Source: Daucus carota subsp. sativus
Taxonomy: Eukaryota > Streptophyta > Magnoliopsida > Apiales > Apiaceae
Assembly (NCBI RefSeq): GCF_001625215.2
Contig: NC_030385.2
Location: 46,835,598-46,899,597 of the forward strand
DNA: 64,000 nt
Reading direction: 5' to 3'
Within the stretch, counting starts at the first letter, position 1, and each line of letters opens with the position of its first letter. The notes beneath the pieces were generated by a model. The model had not been told where the DNA came from, did no database searches, and was given only the letters and a program-made list of their open reading frames with translations. The position numbers were made by a program, and so were the translations under genes. This document shows positions 35,628-47,718 of this stretch, in pieces.

Positions 35628-36156
35628 TAATAAGATCAAAATAATTTTATCCTCCTCTTCTCTCTCTCAAAACCCTAGCCTCCGTCAAAGATTTTTGAAG
35701 GGGCTTCTATCAGTTTTCACTGGTGGAAAGCCCCGATTCCCTTTTTTTCCCTGTTTTCTTATTTTGAAATCTTATTTCTCATTCAATAAGTTCCCAATTT
35801 ATTTGGGTTTTGTTAGTCTCTCCTTCTTGTGAGAGTTGGTTTGTTTTGTGTTTGGTGTGTTTTGATGTTTTTCATGACCGAGGTTATAGATCGGCATGAT
35901 TTTCATGGGTTTGATTCAGATTTGAAGGTTATCATGGGATCACATCTATGGTCGATTGTTCAGAACACTCAGGTGAAAACCAATCAGATGAAAACAAGTG
36001 TGTATATTCAAATCATCTTCAAATCGCTCAGTTGCCTCTCCAAGAAGGAAGGATTCAACAGCGATATTTTTCAGCGTCTGTCCAATTTCGATTGTGTTTG
36101 TAGATGCCGTATGGCTTTTAATTAATGAATTGATTCCTTTTTATCAAAAAAAAAAA
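35628..36156 (+). mobile_element. Non-autonomous LINE-type or retroposed transcript insert
   Basis: The insert of about 530 bases ends TTTTTATC followed by about 17 A residues. It is flanked by the same 17-base sequence AAAAAACCCTGATGTAA (35611-35627, and ending at 36173 after the A-run), so it is a target-primed insertion. Its 5' part is UTR-like (CAAAACCCTAGCCTCCGTC). The TTATC-poly(A) ending is typical of plant L1-like LINEs. No reverse transcriptase is present; the 98-codon ORF inside it matches no family I know. An internally deleted LINE or a mobilised mRNA are both possible. Confidence 0.75.
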
Positions 36157-36173
36157 AAAAAACCCTGATGTAA

Positions 36174-36523
36174 AAGATCGGTGATCACTGCGGATCAGAA
36201 CCGTTGTTTTATTAATACAATTTTTAAGTTGTACATAATATTTAATAAATTACTTTTACAAAATTTTCTTCTAAAATATAATAACATAAAATAATATTTT
36301 TATAAAATTTTTAAAATACATGTCAAAATTATTTATCGTTTAAATAATCAAATATGATATGGGTAAAACAATTTTTAACCTTATTAACATTGAAAACGAA
36401 ACTAGTCACCAATTTTCAGAAATTTGCCAAAATATTAAACTAATAATTTTTGAGGTTATTTTGTAACTGATTAAAATTCTATTTGCATCAGTGAAGAGTA
36501 GAAGTGAGTAGAAAAATATAGAA
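36174..36523. other. Gap upstream of the dienelactone hydrolase gene
   Basis: AT-rich noncoding DNA, including the promoter and 5' UTR of the next gene. No clear TATA box was picked out. Confidence 0.35.
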
Positions 36524-39452
36524 ATGGTAGCTTTGGTTTCCAGACTCTTCTTTGCAACTCCTAAACCTAAAACCCTATTCCCCAATATTTCAGCGCCTTT
36601 TGCTTTCGCGACGACTCGATCCATGGCCTCTTCTCCGTTCCAGAAAGTTCAGATTCACCGCGACGACACTGTCAGTTTCATTTCACAATCTATTTACATT
36701 TATTCTTGCAATTTAATTACTTAAAATTCTACATAATTATTCGTTTGTTTTTTCTTATAGTTATATGACTGAATGAAACATTATGAGTTTATTAATTAAT
36801 TGATAAATCAATATGTGTAACAGACATTTGATGCATATGTTGTTGGCAAAGAGAATGCTCCTGGTATAGTTGTGCTTCAAGAATGGTGGGGGGTTGACTT
36901 TGAGATTAAGAATCATGCTCTTGCTATTTCTCAGTTTGGTTCCGGTTATCGAGCGCTTGTTCCCGAGTATGTGGTTGTGCTTTAGTGTTGTGTGAATTGA
37001 ATTTGGTGCTTATTTGTGATTTGATATTGATTTGGGTTTGGCAGTTTGTATCGAGGGAAGGTTGGGTTGGATGTTGCTGAAGCGCAGCATTTGATGGATG
37101 GTCTTGATTGGCAAGGTGCTGTGAAGGATATTCAGGCGTCGGTTCAGTGGCTCAAGGCAAATGGTTCGCAGAAGGTGTCTTATCTGTTATTTATGCATGT
37201 GCTTTCCTTTATATCTGTTGAACCTTGTGTAGATAGTATAAGAATAGGTCACAGACATTGTAGCTAATATAAGAGTAGGTGATATTGGCTGCGTAAGGGG
37301 CACTGGTGTGCCATGTCTGAGGTGTTTTGGTGGTTGATGTGCTTATGGGGATGTTGGCTTAGGTAGCATTGGTGATTTAGGTGCTTGTGGAGGATGAGGT
37401 GTTGGTGGCTGCGCTATTGGTGTGGAAAGTGTTGGAGGAGGTGGTTATTGGGGAGCTGATGCAGAATTAGCATAACCATAGACAAGGCAATGCCTACGTG
37501 ACAAGAGAATCAATTGTGGAACGGCCACAATTCCTTGGGTAGGTTAGGTCACCGTGACATGCTAAAACCCTTTTTCAACGGATTTTGAATATTATAAATT
37601 GCTAATTGGATAAGTCTAAGGATTTCCTTGTGTTATACTGATCCCATGGTGTGACAGGTTCTTATCCTTACTTTGAAATCCTTCTCTTTTTTTTGGACCT
37701 TGTGCTCCATCAAGTCAACAAAAATTCGTGACACCTTTGATCTACCAATTTTCTTCCTACTGGGCTTTTCAGCCTGACTGTTTTGTAAAAGTTCAACGGA
37801 ACCCAGTTTCTTTGTAAAAGTTTGTTACGAAATTAAGCCGAGATTAAAAGGCATTTGTAGCAGCAAGATCATCATTGCTTAATCTCAAAATTTTAAAATA
37901 TATCTTCTTGTGTCGACTCTGTAGCACCAAAGGTTAAGCTTCACACCTTGATGCATTACTTTGTGCTTTGGACGGTATCCTTAAAAATTATATCCACGTG
38001 ATTTTGTACCATGCAGTTATGAAGAATTGAACATAAAACGTAAACAATTGTATGATGGGTGATAAGATGATGATGGAATTTTTTTTTTTGATGCATCAGA
38101 CAAAACTGTATGAAGAGTTAGGTATCAAGTTGACAAATTTCCAAAACCCCAACTCTGTATATTATTACTGAGAACACTCTTGCAAATGATTAATATGTAC
38201 AAGTTGAAGAAGAAGATCTTGTTTCTCCTTAAATTCATGTTTTGGATCTTCAAATATATGGTATGGAACAAGTTGAGATATTTACAAATGGTCTACACAG
38301 TTTATGATTCCTAAATGGTTTTTTCAAGTCAAGCATGCACATTGTTATTAATAAGAACACATGTTATTAATGATTCTAGGAAGCAACCTTCATTATTATT
38401 AAAGAATATGTTTCACTTGCAAGAAGCTTTATAGTCCATTTACTAATCATACCCTTTTTTTGCTGCTGTGGAAACCAATTTTTCATTTGAGTTCTTTTTT
38501 GACACAGGTTGGCGTAACAGGATTCTGTATGGGTGGTGCTCTCACTATTGCAAGTTCTGTTTTGTCACCTGGGGTTGATGCTGCTGTTGCCTTCTATGGA
38601 GTTCCTCCACCAGAACTTGCAGACCCTGCCCAAGCCAAGGCTCCTGTGCAGGCTCATTTCGGGGAGCTTGATGGTTTTGTGGGTTTTTCAGATGTCAAGG
38701 TAATATTAATACAGTTTAAGATTTTTATATAATGCAACTCTTAAACTCCTTGTATTATTTGCCTATGTCCATTAGTAGTTTTATGCAACCATGTATTAAT
38801 CATAGATTTGATTATAATATGTGACATGCTGATTGCTGAATAATACCCTGATGCAGCCGAGATGTTTCCTTGTAGAATAATACGCCTCCATCATTTACCT
38901 ATCCCTGTTGACATCGTCTGCACATTTTGTACTTTCTAAAAATTGGCATATAATGTGAAATTTGAATAGAAAAAAGATACAAGTTGATTATATTCAAAGC
39001 AAAACTGTAAAAATTATATCATGCAGAGGACATCATCATTTAGAACTCTGAAAAAGGTGGAGACAAGTAGATTATTACCATGGAAGTACAAAGCTGGCAT
39101 ATCAAGTCATACCATACTCTACTTGATATTGTTGAATAAGTGATGCATTTGTATCCTACAGGCATTTAGTTGGTTATTTATACATCTTTGAGCCTGAAAA
39201 TGTAGGATTTATGTGTGTGTTTTCTTAATTATTTTTTTCCAGACTGGCAAAGCTTTGGAGGAAAAGCTGAAGGCAGCAGGAGTGCCACATGAGATACACT
39301 TGTATCCAGGTGTTGCACATGCGTTCATGAATAGGTCTCCTGATGGTGTGAAGAGGAGGAAGGATATGGGAATGAATGATGATAATGAGGCGGCTGCTGA
39401 GCTGGCATGGTCTCGCTTCCAATCATGGATGTCTCGTTACTTATCTTCCTAA
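36524..39452 (+). CDS. Dienelactone hydrolase family protein (carboxymethylenebutenolidase homologue)
   Basis: Five exons: 36524-36670, 36824-36966, 37045-37174, 38508-38699, 39243-39452. They total 822 bases, 273 aa. The alpha/beta hydrolase fold is complete, with the nucleophile elbow GFCMGG (Cys147), the acid in FGELDG (Asp195) and the histidine in YPGVAHAF (His230), the Cys-Asp-His triad of dienelactone hydrolases. LQEWWGV near residue 70 is also conserved. Plant homologues are small cytosolic or organellar hydrolases with poorly known substrates. Residues 1-33 are basic and rich in Ser, Thr, Phe and Pro, like a transit peptide. A second in-frame ATG at 36623 (MASSPFQKVQIHRD) would give a 240-aa form about the size of the Arabidopsis homologue. 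Intron 3 holds a GC-richer block of unknown origin. Confidence 0.93.
37270..37860 (-). other. Possible transposon or gene fragment in dienelactone hydrolase intron 3
   Basis: About 37270-37450 is unusually GGTG/TTGGTGG-rich for an intron; on the minus strand it reads as a proline-rich stretch. Further on, about 37700-37790, the minus strand reads KPSRKKIGRSKVSRIFVDLM and then EHKVQKKEKD. This looks like remnant coding sequence, perhaps of a CACTA-type element, but I cannot name the family and found no ends. Confidence 0.3.
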
Positions 39453-40172
39453 ACAATAATGTCTTGTATGAGTGGATACTTGATTTCCCTATATCTGTAT
39501 GCACAGTAAAGTCTCCTGTAATCGTGTGCGTTATGGTATTATGTTACAATAATCTGGTATATTGCATCTGGATTTTGGGAGGTGAATCGGATGTTGTTAA
39601 TTGGTAACATGTGATTATAAAACTCTGAAAGTTAACTTCGCAGCCCGAAGTTGAGGTGACTTGCCAGTTACCACCACGTAATCTCTGTCAATCTTGTGCG
39701 TTGCAACTTTTTAACAGATAAGTGTTGCATATAATATTGCATCTACTGCTGTCTTGTATGTACCTTGCTAACTTGCGTAATGCTTAGTAGTGCAATTATC
39801 ATTTCTGAGTTTATAGAGACTGTCATCGAGACAATTTGTAATTGGCGTTCCATGGCTCTAGTTGGACATTATATCAGCACCAATGTTGTAGAAATTGTAA
39901 TTTTGTTGACTAATAATGAAATTAACTCTTTAGACTTATCAAATCCCAGAAGCCAACACAATAGAATCAAAATGTAGAATTGCTCCTTCCTCCGATTCTT
40001 ATATCGCCGTGATACATTTTCTAGTTCAAGATTCATTACGATGTTTTAGTGTATTAATAATAAATTAAATATACTTTGCTTTGTTGTAGGCGGATTAGAG
40101 ATTTCTAAAAAATTAGAGATTGATCAATCAATGTTCTGTACACTGTGCAATTACTAAGTACTACCCGTATTA
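39453..40172. other. Gap between convergent genes
   Basis: The 3' UTRs of the dienelactone hydrolase gene (+) and the MAPKKK gene (-) meet here. No other feature was seen. Confidence 0.4.
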
Positions 40173-41177
40173 CTATCCTCTGATTGTAATCCACGTTTCT
40201 TCACATGTCCAGTTCGGCACTCTTGAAGTTGATAACTGTGTGATTCTCTGATCTGGACCGGAACTCAGATACCTTGTCTGGAGATCAAAAACATCAGCCG
40301 AAGTCTCGGGTTCCTCTTCAACCGAGTTCCATACCCCTTGATCAAGGATGCTTGTCGGAGAATTAGTATCTGAAAATTGATTCTGGTTCTTGACGTAACT
40401 TAAATGTTCAAGAAACGGGTGCCTGAGAAGTTGCTTAACCGTCCACCTCTCTGCCGGATCTCTCTTTAGACACTTGCTAACAAAGTCTTTTGCTTGGCAT
40501 GACAAATATTCAGGGACATCTGGTGTTTTCCCAGAATAAGCGATTTGATAAAGAATGGACATCGGGTCACTATGATTAGGCCACGGGGAGTTCCCCGTAG
40601 CCATTTCAATAATCGTACAGCCAAGTGCCCAGATATCAGCTGCAAACCCCTGCTCTTCCCCTCGGGCCACCTCCGGTGCCATAAACATTGGCGTGCCACC
40701 AAATGTCGCTGTCAAGTCACTTTTCTGATCAACCCTCATCGCGCAACCCAAATCAGCAATTTTAGCACCAGCTTCACCTATCAAAATGTTGGTCCCCTTG
40801 ATGTCACAATGTGCTACGCCGCTTAAATGAAGGTACTCCAGGCCTCTTAAAATTTGTTGCGTGTAACATCTGATCATGGCCTCATCTAATCCTCTGCCCT
40901 TCCTCCGAATCACATCGCTAAGCGTGCCAGCCGCAACATATTCCAGCTTCAGATTGTACATAAGCCTGTTATTCTCACTAGTAATATCAGACCCTCTGTA
41001 GCTAACAATGTAAGGACTTGACATACTGCACAAAAACTTCTCCTCCCTCTGCAACCACTCCGAATGTGATAACTCCACCGATTTAACTGCAAAAACCTCC
41101 CCAGAACCGCAACAACTAGCCATCGAGACGGTGGCAGAGGATCCACGGCCAATAGTCTGACCTCTCCTCCACTCCAT
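40173..41177 (-). CDS. MAP kinase kinase kinase (MAPKKK17/18-like, MEKK subfamily)
   Basis: Intronless, 334 aa from ATG at 41177 (MEWRRGQTIG); upstream in-frame codons lack an ATG. The kinase domain spans about residues 5-260. It has a glycine loop GRGSSATV, catalytic lysine K32 in FAVKSV, the catalytic loop HCDIKGTN with D125, ADLGC where most kinases have DFG (142-144), the activation loop GGTPMFMAPEV, and DIWALGCTIIEM. A C-terminal tail of about 70 residues follows. HCDIKG, the single-exon gene and the small size are typical of the MAPKKK13-20 group; MAPKKK17/18 act in an ABA and drought MAPK cascade through MKK3. The exact orthologue is an inference. A TATATAAG on the minus strand near 41270-41277 lies about 95 bases upstream of the start. 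Confidence 0.93.
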   Translation of the reverse strand: MEWRRGQTIGRGSSATVSMASCCGSGEVFAVKSVELSHSEWLQREEKFLCSMSSPYIVSYRGSDITSENNRLMYNLKLEYVAAGTLSDVIRRKGRGLDEAMIRCYTQQILRGLEYLHLSGVAHCDIKGTNILIGEAGAKIADLGCAMRVDQKSDLTATFGGTPMFMAPEVARGEEQGFAADIWALGCTIIEMATGNSPWPNHSDPMSILYQIAYSGKTPDVPEYLSCQAKDFVSKCLKRDPAERWTVKQLLRHPFLEHLSYVKNQNQFSDTNSPTSILDQGVWNSVEEEPETSADVFDLQTRYLSSGPDQRITQLSTSRVPNWTCEETWITIRG

Positions 41178-41269
41178 TTTTCTGTTTAAGTGTAGTAAAA
41201 AGAACTTCTGCTGCTCTTCTTTTTTCTTCAATGTGTTGTTTTATTGGAGTATCTGGTTAGTTGGTATCT

Positions 41270-41277
41270 TATATATA
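41270..41277 (-). promoter_or_regulatory. Candidate TATA box of the MAPKKK gene
   Basis: On the minus strand this region reads TTATATATAAGATA, about 95 bases upstream of the start codon, a suitable distance for a plant TATA box. Confidence 0.55.
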
Positions 41278-41289
41278 ACAAAATTTCTT

Positions 41290-44191
41290 GATGATTCCTT
41301 TAACGGGAGCCCGAAAACGTGGCGCTACGTGATTGGTGGAGAGTTGGAAATTGAGGGGGAAACCATATGGCATAATGAGAAGTGGACAAGTGGTCACATA
41401 AACTTAAATGATTTGTAGATTTAGTTAGGTGTAAGGAGATAGATTTTGTTGATTGGATTAGATTAGACAACTTTAATTAAATGGATATTGTACATAATCG
41501 TGGACTCTTTAACTTGGATCCTTAGTTTTGTATCATTGTGAAGGATTGAAGTAGGTGAAATGTTCTTCCATTTGGTTGATATTCCCGAACTCACTCGCTA
41601 CTGCTAGCAGTGTGTTATCTGAATTTTTTCAGGATCGTTACGAAATTTAGTCTAGCGGATACTTCTCCCGTCTTTTAATAAACGCAAAATTAACGGTTGA
41701 ATTCGACTAGGCTAGTGGCTTGGGAACAAATGAAGGTATATTCCGAAAGGATAAGATAAAGGTGGTTATCGAAACTGAAACGCACGCATGGTGATTAAAC
41801 GAGGCCCAACATAATAATTAGAGGAAGGGGAAAGAAAGTGTAAGATTGTGAAGAAATGGTCCAAATCTGCGGTTAAACTATTTCTTTCTTCCTTGCGTTA
41901 TAATTTTTGGTTGGTCTAATTGGAGTAGCTTTCTTTGCGTTTCATTATGGTTTCGAAACAATCATCTGAAGGCCAATAAGTCAACCAAATGTATGATGTT
42001 TCTATTTGGGCGGTAAATAACAAAATAACAATACTAAATTGAAAGAAACTAATCTGAATATACATGCATAATATCTCTTAAAACTTGTATTTTAAAAAGA
42101 GTTTAGGGATGTAATGAGTAATAATTATAGGAGCTCAAACTTACATTTAAACAAGGGTTTGTTTAACTAAGCGAGATAAAATAATAACTAAAAATTATAA
42201 TTGATTTTCACATATAATAAAATATATGATTTCATGGTTTGAACAAAAAACTGCCAAGTGGAATAATTAGGAAAGCATGTTAATGGTAGGGATAGAAGCT
42301 AGGTTTGTTAGAGAAGCAAAGTGAGTGTGAGGTGTACCAAAGAAGTTGGAAGTTGTAACCACTAATCTCAATCGAAGCTATTTTAGTCACTTGATACATA
42401 TTCAATTGTTTACTTGCACACGCACATTAACAACTCTAATCCCACACTAAATCAAATAATTATTCATGATATTACAAGTAGGGCAGAGTTTATTGGTTGT
42501 TAATGAAAAGATTAAGTTGAGACATAGCAATGCTTTGAGTTTGAGAGAGGCTGCCTTGTTCTGATGCGTGGCTTGTAAGGTAGCTAAGCATCACTAAGGG
42601 ATTAACTCACGTGTCGCCATTTTGGCCTAGGCATCTCTATTTTACGTAATCAACTTTCTTCAATCATTTGATTCTTCATTGCTGTTTGTAATATTCCATC
42701 GTCGACATTTTTAGGACTGACACTTGCTTATAACAACACACCATCCTCTGCTTCACACGTAATCTACCTCTTTCCAGATACATTGTAGCCGTGCCTCGGC
42801 AAAAGTAATCCATGACTTTACCGTTAGCAAAAGAGAACGGAGTTATTCGTGAACAAAACTCGAGCTCGACTCGTTTAAACGAGTCAATTGAATTCGTTTT
42901 GTTAAAAGAATCCAATCTCGGAAATGAATATTTATTAGGTTACGGTCCTTACGGAAACAAATCATGAAGATAACGGAAATTGATATTGTAAAGTATTGAA
43001 GGGTAACTTAGAGTGAGAGTTGGGGCAATTTCGCAGGGCTTTTGCTTTGGCGTTCCGTTATAGAAAGTTGAGTAGTGTTTGGTAGTGGGGACTAATTAAA
43101 GCTAAAACAACCTACTTAACTACTTTGGATTGCCATAATGCCATGTGTTTATTGTTAATAAGACTCTTTCTTATCAATATGTTTACTCTTTTTTTCTTTC
43201 GATGAATACTCGTTCTGCATTTGACACCTAATGTTTGGTTGGTCAGAGTATAAGTAGTCCAACAATACAGGTGACTGTACAGGCTTTTACACAAAAGCCC
43301 AACTACAGTGTAGCACTGTTCTGCTGGCTATAATTTGCATCGATTCTAAATCGATAATAATACTTTCATGAGTAATATCGTCACACTTATAATCTCAATA
43401 ATTGATCATGGCTTTTTTTATTTGACCTAACTTTCAACTTCTTGATAGTTGAACTTTACAATTTTTATATGATTCTGATTACCGATCAAGATCTTAGAAT
43501 TAAATTCATATGCTACGATTTACACAAGATTGTGTAGCTCAATAAAATATATGTTAGCAGCCTAGCAGTTTCCCGGAAGTCGCTAATTAGATAAATTAAG
43601 TAAAAGATATCGTTTATTACAATTACAATAAACATCCAAGATCCCACAAGAGTCAACAAGTTTTATGATCTCGGTTGCTTTCGAAAACCTGCAAATTGAA
43701 TATCACTCGCTTCCTACATTTTACGTTTTTCAACTAGTTACCACTCACCGGTGATTACCCAAGTCAGGTTTGCCGTAAATAAGTAGAGCTGGCCAAACGA
43801 GCGGGCTGTGCGAGTCAGGTCGGTTCATAGCCGGGAATCAACCGTGGCAGAATAGGGTTTTAAGATAAAATTTACTAGAAAATACATGAAATTTTCACTA
43901 CAAAATAAAATTTTACAGCTTGGTACTCCACTGAATCTACCGGTCGTCCAGTGCTTTTTTAGCGCAGAATGTGACATTGAATCCGAATCCCCGTGTAGGA
44001 ACACACTTATATAGACAAATCGATTAAAATGACATTTCAACAAGCAACTTAAAGTCTAAACATACTTGTCAATTTCTTAATTAGGTAATTAAGAAACCAT
44101 GGATTGACAAATAATCAGAAGAATATTAACTGCATTTATTAAAGTATTGATTATGTAGATTTATTCAAAACCAATCAAGCATAACTCTCTC
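41290..44191. other. Long noncoding gap
   Basis: About 2.9 kb upstream of the MAPKKK gene and downstream of the WRKY gene. No ORF, RNA gene or transposon with defined ends could be supported. A GAGCTGGCCAAACGAGCGGG-like stretch near 43787 looks like a hAT-type terminus but has no partner. Confidence 0.4.
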
Positions 44192-46225
44192 TCAGTTCCC
44201 AGAGTTGGTTACTCTGATGTTGCCATTGCTATTATTGTTGCTAGTTGTTAAACTCCCATTGTTAGTTGGTGTCTGTGTAACATTCACATTATTAGTAGGG
44301 CTTCCAGTAGGATTAGATCCTCCTCCGATAACAGAGGAGATGGCCGCGGCCAGGGCTGCAGTGAAATTTGGATCTGCAGTGAGTGCATTGACAGTGTCAG
44401 CCAATGATCCAGCCTGGTGGGGTGGTACTAGATCCTGAGACATTTGAAGGCCTGAGAATCTCGATTGATTATGTAATGCATGGGAGAAAATCTGAGGTAG
44501 CAGAGCAGCGGATGAGGCGACGTTCTGTTGAGGATTGTGGAATGGGAGCTGAAATTGGTTTTGTGGCCTTTGACAGTCCAAGGGGTTTGGATTTTGTGTT
44601 AAATCTAGGGTGACTGTTGGAAATGGAGCAGAGGCGGAAATGGTGGCCATGTTGTTAGAGCAGGGGAGGAAACTTCTGGCTAGTACATTTGAATTTATGG
44701 TACCATCTGCACTTGGCATTGATCCGGAAAGCAGCATCCGAGCTGCTGATGACGTTGAGGATGCCATTGCCATTGCAGCAGGAGGCAAAGGGTGGTTGTG
44801 ATTGCCTTCATATGTTGTTATCAGAATGCTTCTGTCATCGGCACATCTTTGTACCTAATTAGGACATAATCATCTAGAATTTTAAAGAGATTATCAAAAA
44901 ATATGTGCGTAGATACGTTATTGCTATGTACCTGCTTTCTAACTGGGCAGCCAGTGGCCATGGTGCATCTATAATATGCTCGTGGACATGGATTTCCTTT
45001 AGCTATCTTTTGTCCGTATTTTCTCCATTGACATCCATCTGTTATCTGATTATGAATCAAAAGAATTTGATCTTGAATATACTATAAATGTCACTATAAT
45101 TCCACTTCAATAGTCTAATATATTAACTGAATTTGTTATAAGCTAAAAGTACCATGGGTGCTTCTGATCGTGCTCTAACAGACACTCTAGCTTTTCTTAT
45201 AGTGGCCTCAGTGGCCTGATCAACACTATTCGAAGGATTTAGCCTAGAGACCTTGTGACTACCCATCCACGCGTTCTGTGATCCTGGATCTACATCATCT
45301 TCCTTAGATGAATGATCCATGTTATTCGCAGGAGACCTTATGTGTTCGCCTCCCTCAGGCAAAGATAAGGAAGGTTCAGCATCTGCCTCAGCACTCCTTT
45401 GACCTCCAAGTCCCAGATTGATGAATTCTTCCGGTTCATAATCAGCTGATTTGTGACTCTGCTGTTGCATAACTGTGACTAGATGCATTTGAAGAGTGTT
45501 GTAATTATTGGTCACTTGACTCAGCAAGTCCTTCAGTCGATGATTTTCTATGTTGGTACGCTCCAGATCTGCTTGAAGTGCCCCTAGCTACAACATCAAA
45601 ACCTTATATTCACAAATCATGCATTTATAAAAAAAAACAAAAAAAAAACAAAAAAAAACGTATATGTAAATTAAGTGACTCTCTGATATTATGTACTTAA
45701 AAATCACCTCATTTTTCGCTTTTTTATCATCAGAATCGGGAGATAATCCATCATCCACTATCGAATGATCACTACAGGTGTTTGCGGTGACAAGATGCAG
45801 ACCAGTCTGCACAAAGAATGATCCATCAAGCTAGAACAATAGCACTCTTGTCAAGTTGAAATAACAAAATGATTAGCAAAAAAACGATGTAATTAAATTA
45901 GGTATATTACATTAACATTGAAATCTGATAAGTCTCTATGATCATCAGCCTCACTAGCCAAATTATCCGTCACCTTTGACTGATCACGATCATGATCATC
46001 TCTTTTACGTGCAAAAAAATCCATCTCATCAGGCCTATCTTGATCATGATCATGCGCGGTGCTGAGCTGGAACTGGAAACTCCCTCGCGGCGGTGACAAG
46101 TCCATAGGCCTTGCTTCAGCCTTCCAATGGCTCTCTTGTTGCGTGGGAAAGGAGTTGATAATGTAAGACTGAGGTGATAAGTTGTTGTTATGATGAAGAA
46201 AGGTGAGTCCACAGGGCTTGGCCAT
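44192..46225 (-). CDS. WRKY transcription factor, group IIb (WRKY6/31/42-like)
   Basis: Five exons, in order of transcription: 45911-46225, 45708-45830, 45153-45587, 44932-45045, 44192-44854. They total 1650 bases, 549 aa. An N-terminal region is followed by a leucine-zipper-like coiled coil ([22 protein letters not shown], starting near residue 147, shown here as its first 20 or so positions in exon 3). The WRKY domain spans residues about 292-355: WRKYGQK from W298, then a C-X5-C (CTMATGC) and HNH zinc site. The intron after VRKQ and before VQR is the position typical of groups IIa and IIb. The C terminus carries [18 protein letters not shown] and [18 protein letters not shown], hallmarks of IIb factors. 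These nuclear proteins bind W-box DNA (TTGAC) and act in phosphate starvation, senescence and defence. The orthologue within IIb is inferred. Confidence 0.94.
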
Positions 46226-47638
46226 AGAAAGTATAAAAAGTGAGAATGAGAAACAAAGGGAGACTTGAAACGGTAGTGCAATGGACTCGGCAAAGGAAGT
46301 GGAGACTAAGGAGAAGAGAAGACCAAATACGAGGTGAGTGTTTTAGATTTGTTTCAACAGAAATAACTGGGATTTGGCATCTTTATTTATCAACAAACTT
46401 GCTTTGCTTTGGTCTGATGATCCTCAGAGTCTTCCTTTAATTTCTACTTGTAGTGGTCTATTTTACACTACATGGTCTTTGCATTATTAACTCAGACGAC
46501 TGCCTTCCTTGTCAATCTCTTCTGCCATTGACTTTGAAAACCCAACATAACTTTTCCTTTCTCAAAAATGAGACATATATTAATTAATGTCTTATGAATT
46601 ATATTATATATACATAAAAACTCACTAGAATGTTTCATATTTGTATTTGTAGGACTGAGCAGATAACGATATAGAAATAGTTTTTTTTTACAAAATGTGG
46701 ATAAAAAATACACTCCTTTCGGGGCTATCAGATTTTTGCTCATGTGCTTTGATGCTTATTTATAGATCATTTCAGAAGTTAAAGTAATGAGATCATTTTG
46801 CTTAATTTAAAATATGTATTTATTATTCATACAAAGTTATTTAGTAAAAAATAAATTTTGGTTTCTATGATTAAATAAAGTTTTTATATAATTTATTAAA
46901 TAAAAAATTCTTAATATAATAATAAAAAATCTTGATGAGAGATTTTTAATATAATACAGAAAGTCTAGTGGAGCCCAGGGATATATGGACTTAAATGCTT
47001 GTACGTATATAGTCAAAGGATGAGAGATTTGACTGTTTCCCGAAAAGATTTACCACCTCAAAAAGTCCGATAAATCCTCCTGACAGTCTATAGTTTCCTC
47101 ATTTTTTATATAGACTGTCAATCATCTTCGAATTTTCTTTTACAGAGTTTGGTTATAAGTATTTGTTTATCTTATATTTGTTTATTTTAAAATATTTAAT
47201 AAAATTCGAATATATAATTATACTATTTCTCAGATAAAAAGAAGGTAGACATCTAATAATACTATATTATTAATTAAATATTATTAGAAATTAAATTATA
47301 AATAATGAATTTCAACTTATATATAGTATGAGTAATGAAGGAAATCATAGGAGTTTCGTACATGTATTCAGGAAAAATAACAATACAAATATATCAGCAC
47401 CTTATTCGATCGATTTCACTTAAATTTATAAAAGTAAAAGTATTCATCTACAGATCAATTAACTCTCTTGATATGAATTAAACAAATAAAATGTCTATCA
47501 CCGTGTTCAAAAAAAAAAAAAAATGACTATCACCTGTCTATAGAGTCAAATCGTTTATACAGTTATACTAATGAACGAGAGTATCTGAAAAAAATAAATT
47601 TTTAGGGATACATATCATATTTGAGATTTTAAATAGTA
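46226..47638. other. Gap upstream of the WRKY gene
   Basis: Promoter side of the WRKY gene. The minus strand has a GATAAATAAAG-type TATA candidate near 46380-46390. The rest is very AT-rich with no gene. Confidence 0.4.
47503..47520. mobile_element. Tiny poly(A) insertion with target duplication
   Basis: GTGTTC plus an A-run lies between AAATGTCTATCACC (ending 47502) and AAATGACTATCACC (47521-47534), which match at 13 of 14 positions. The pattern fits a target-primed insertion truncated almost to its tail. The small size leaves replication slippage as an alternative. Confidence 0.5.
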
Positions 47639-47718
47639 CTCCCTCCATCCCATTTTAAATCTCCATTTTACCCAAAAAAAGATTCTCAAAATATATGTCA
47701 TACTCTTTAACCCATATA

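Noticed and set aside
40545-40826. 93-codon plus-strand ORF
   Set aside because: It is antisense to the MAPKKK kinase domain, with no family features.
41178-41231. Longer MAPKKK start at 41231
   Set aside because: The upstream codon there is TTG and not ATG; MEWRRGQTIG at 41177 is the first ATG and fits the family start.
44205-44801. Three plus-strand ORFs (77, 69, 63 codons)
   Set aside because: They are antisense shadows of the last WRKY exon, whose plus-strand codons lack stops by chance.
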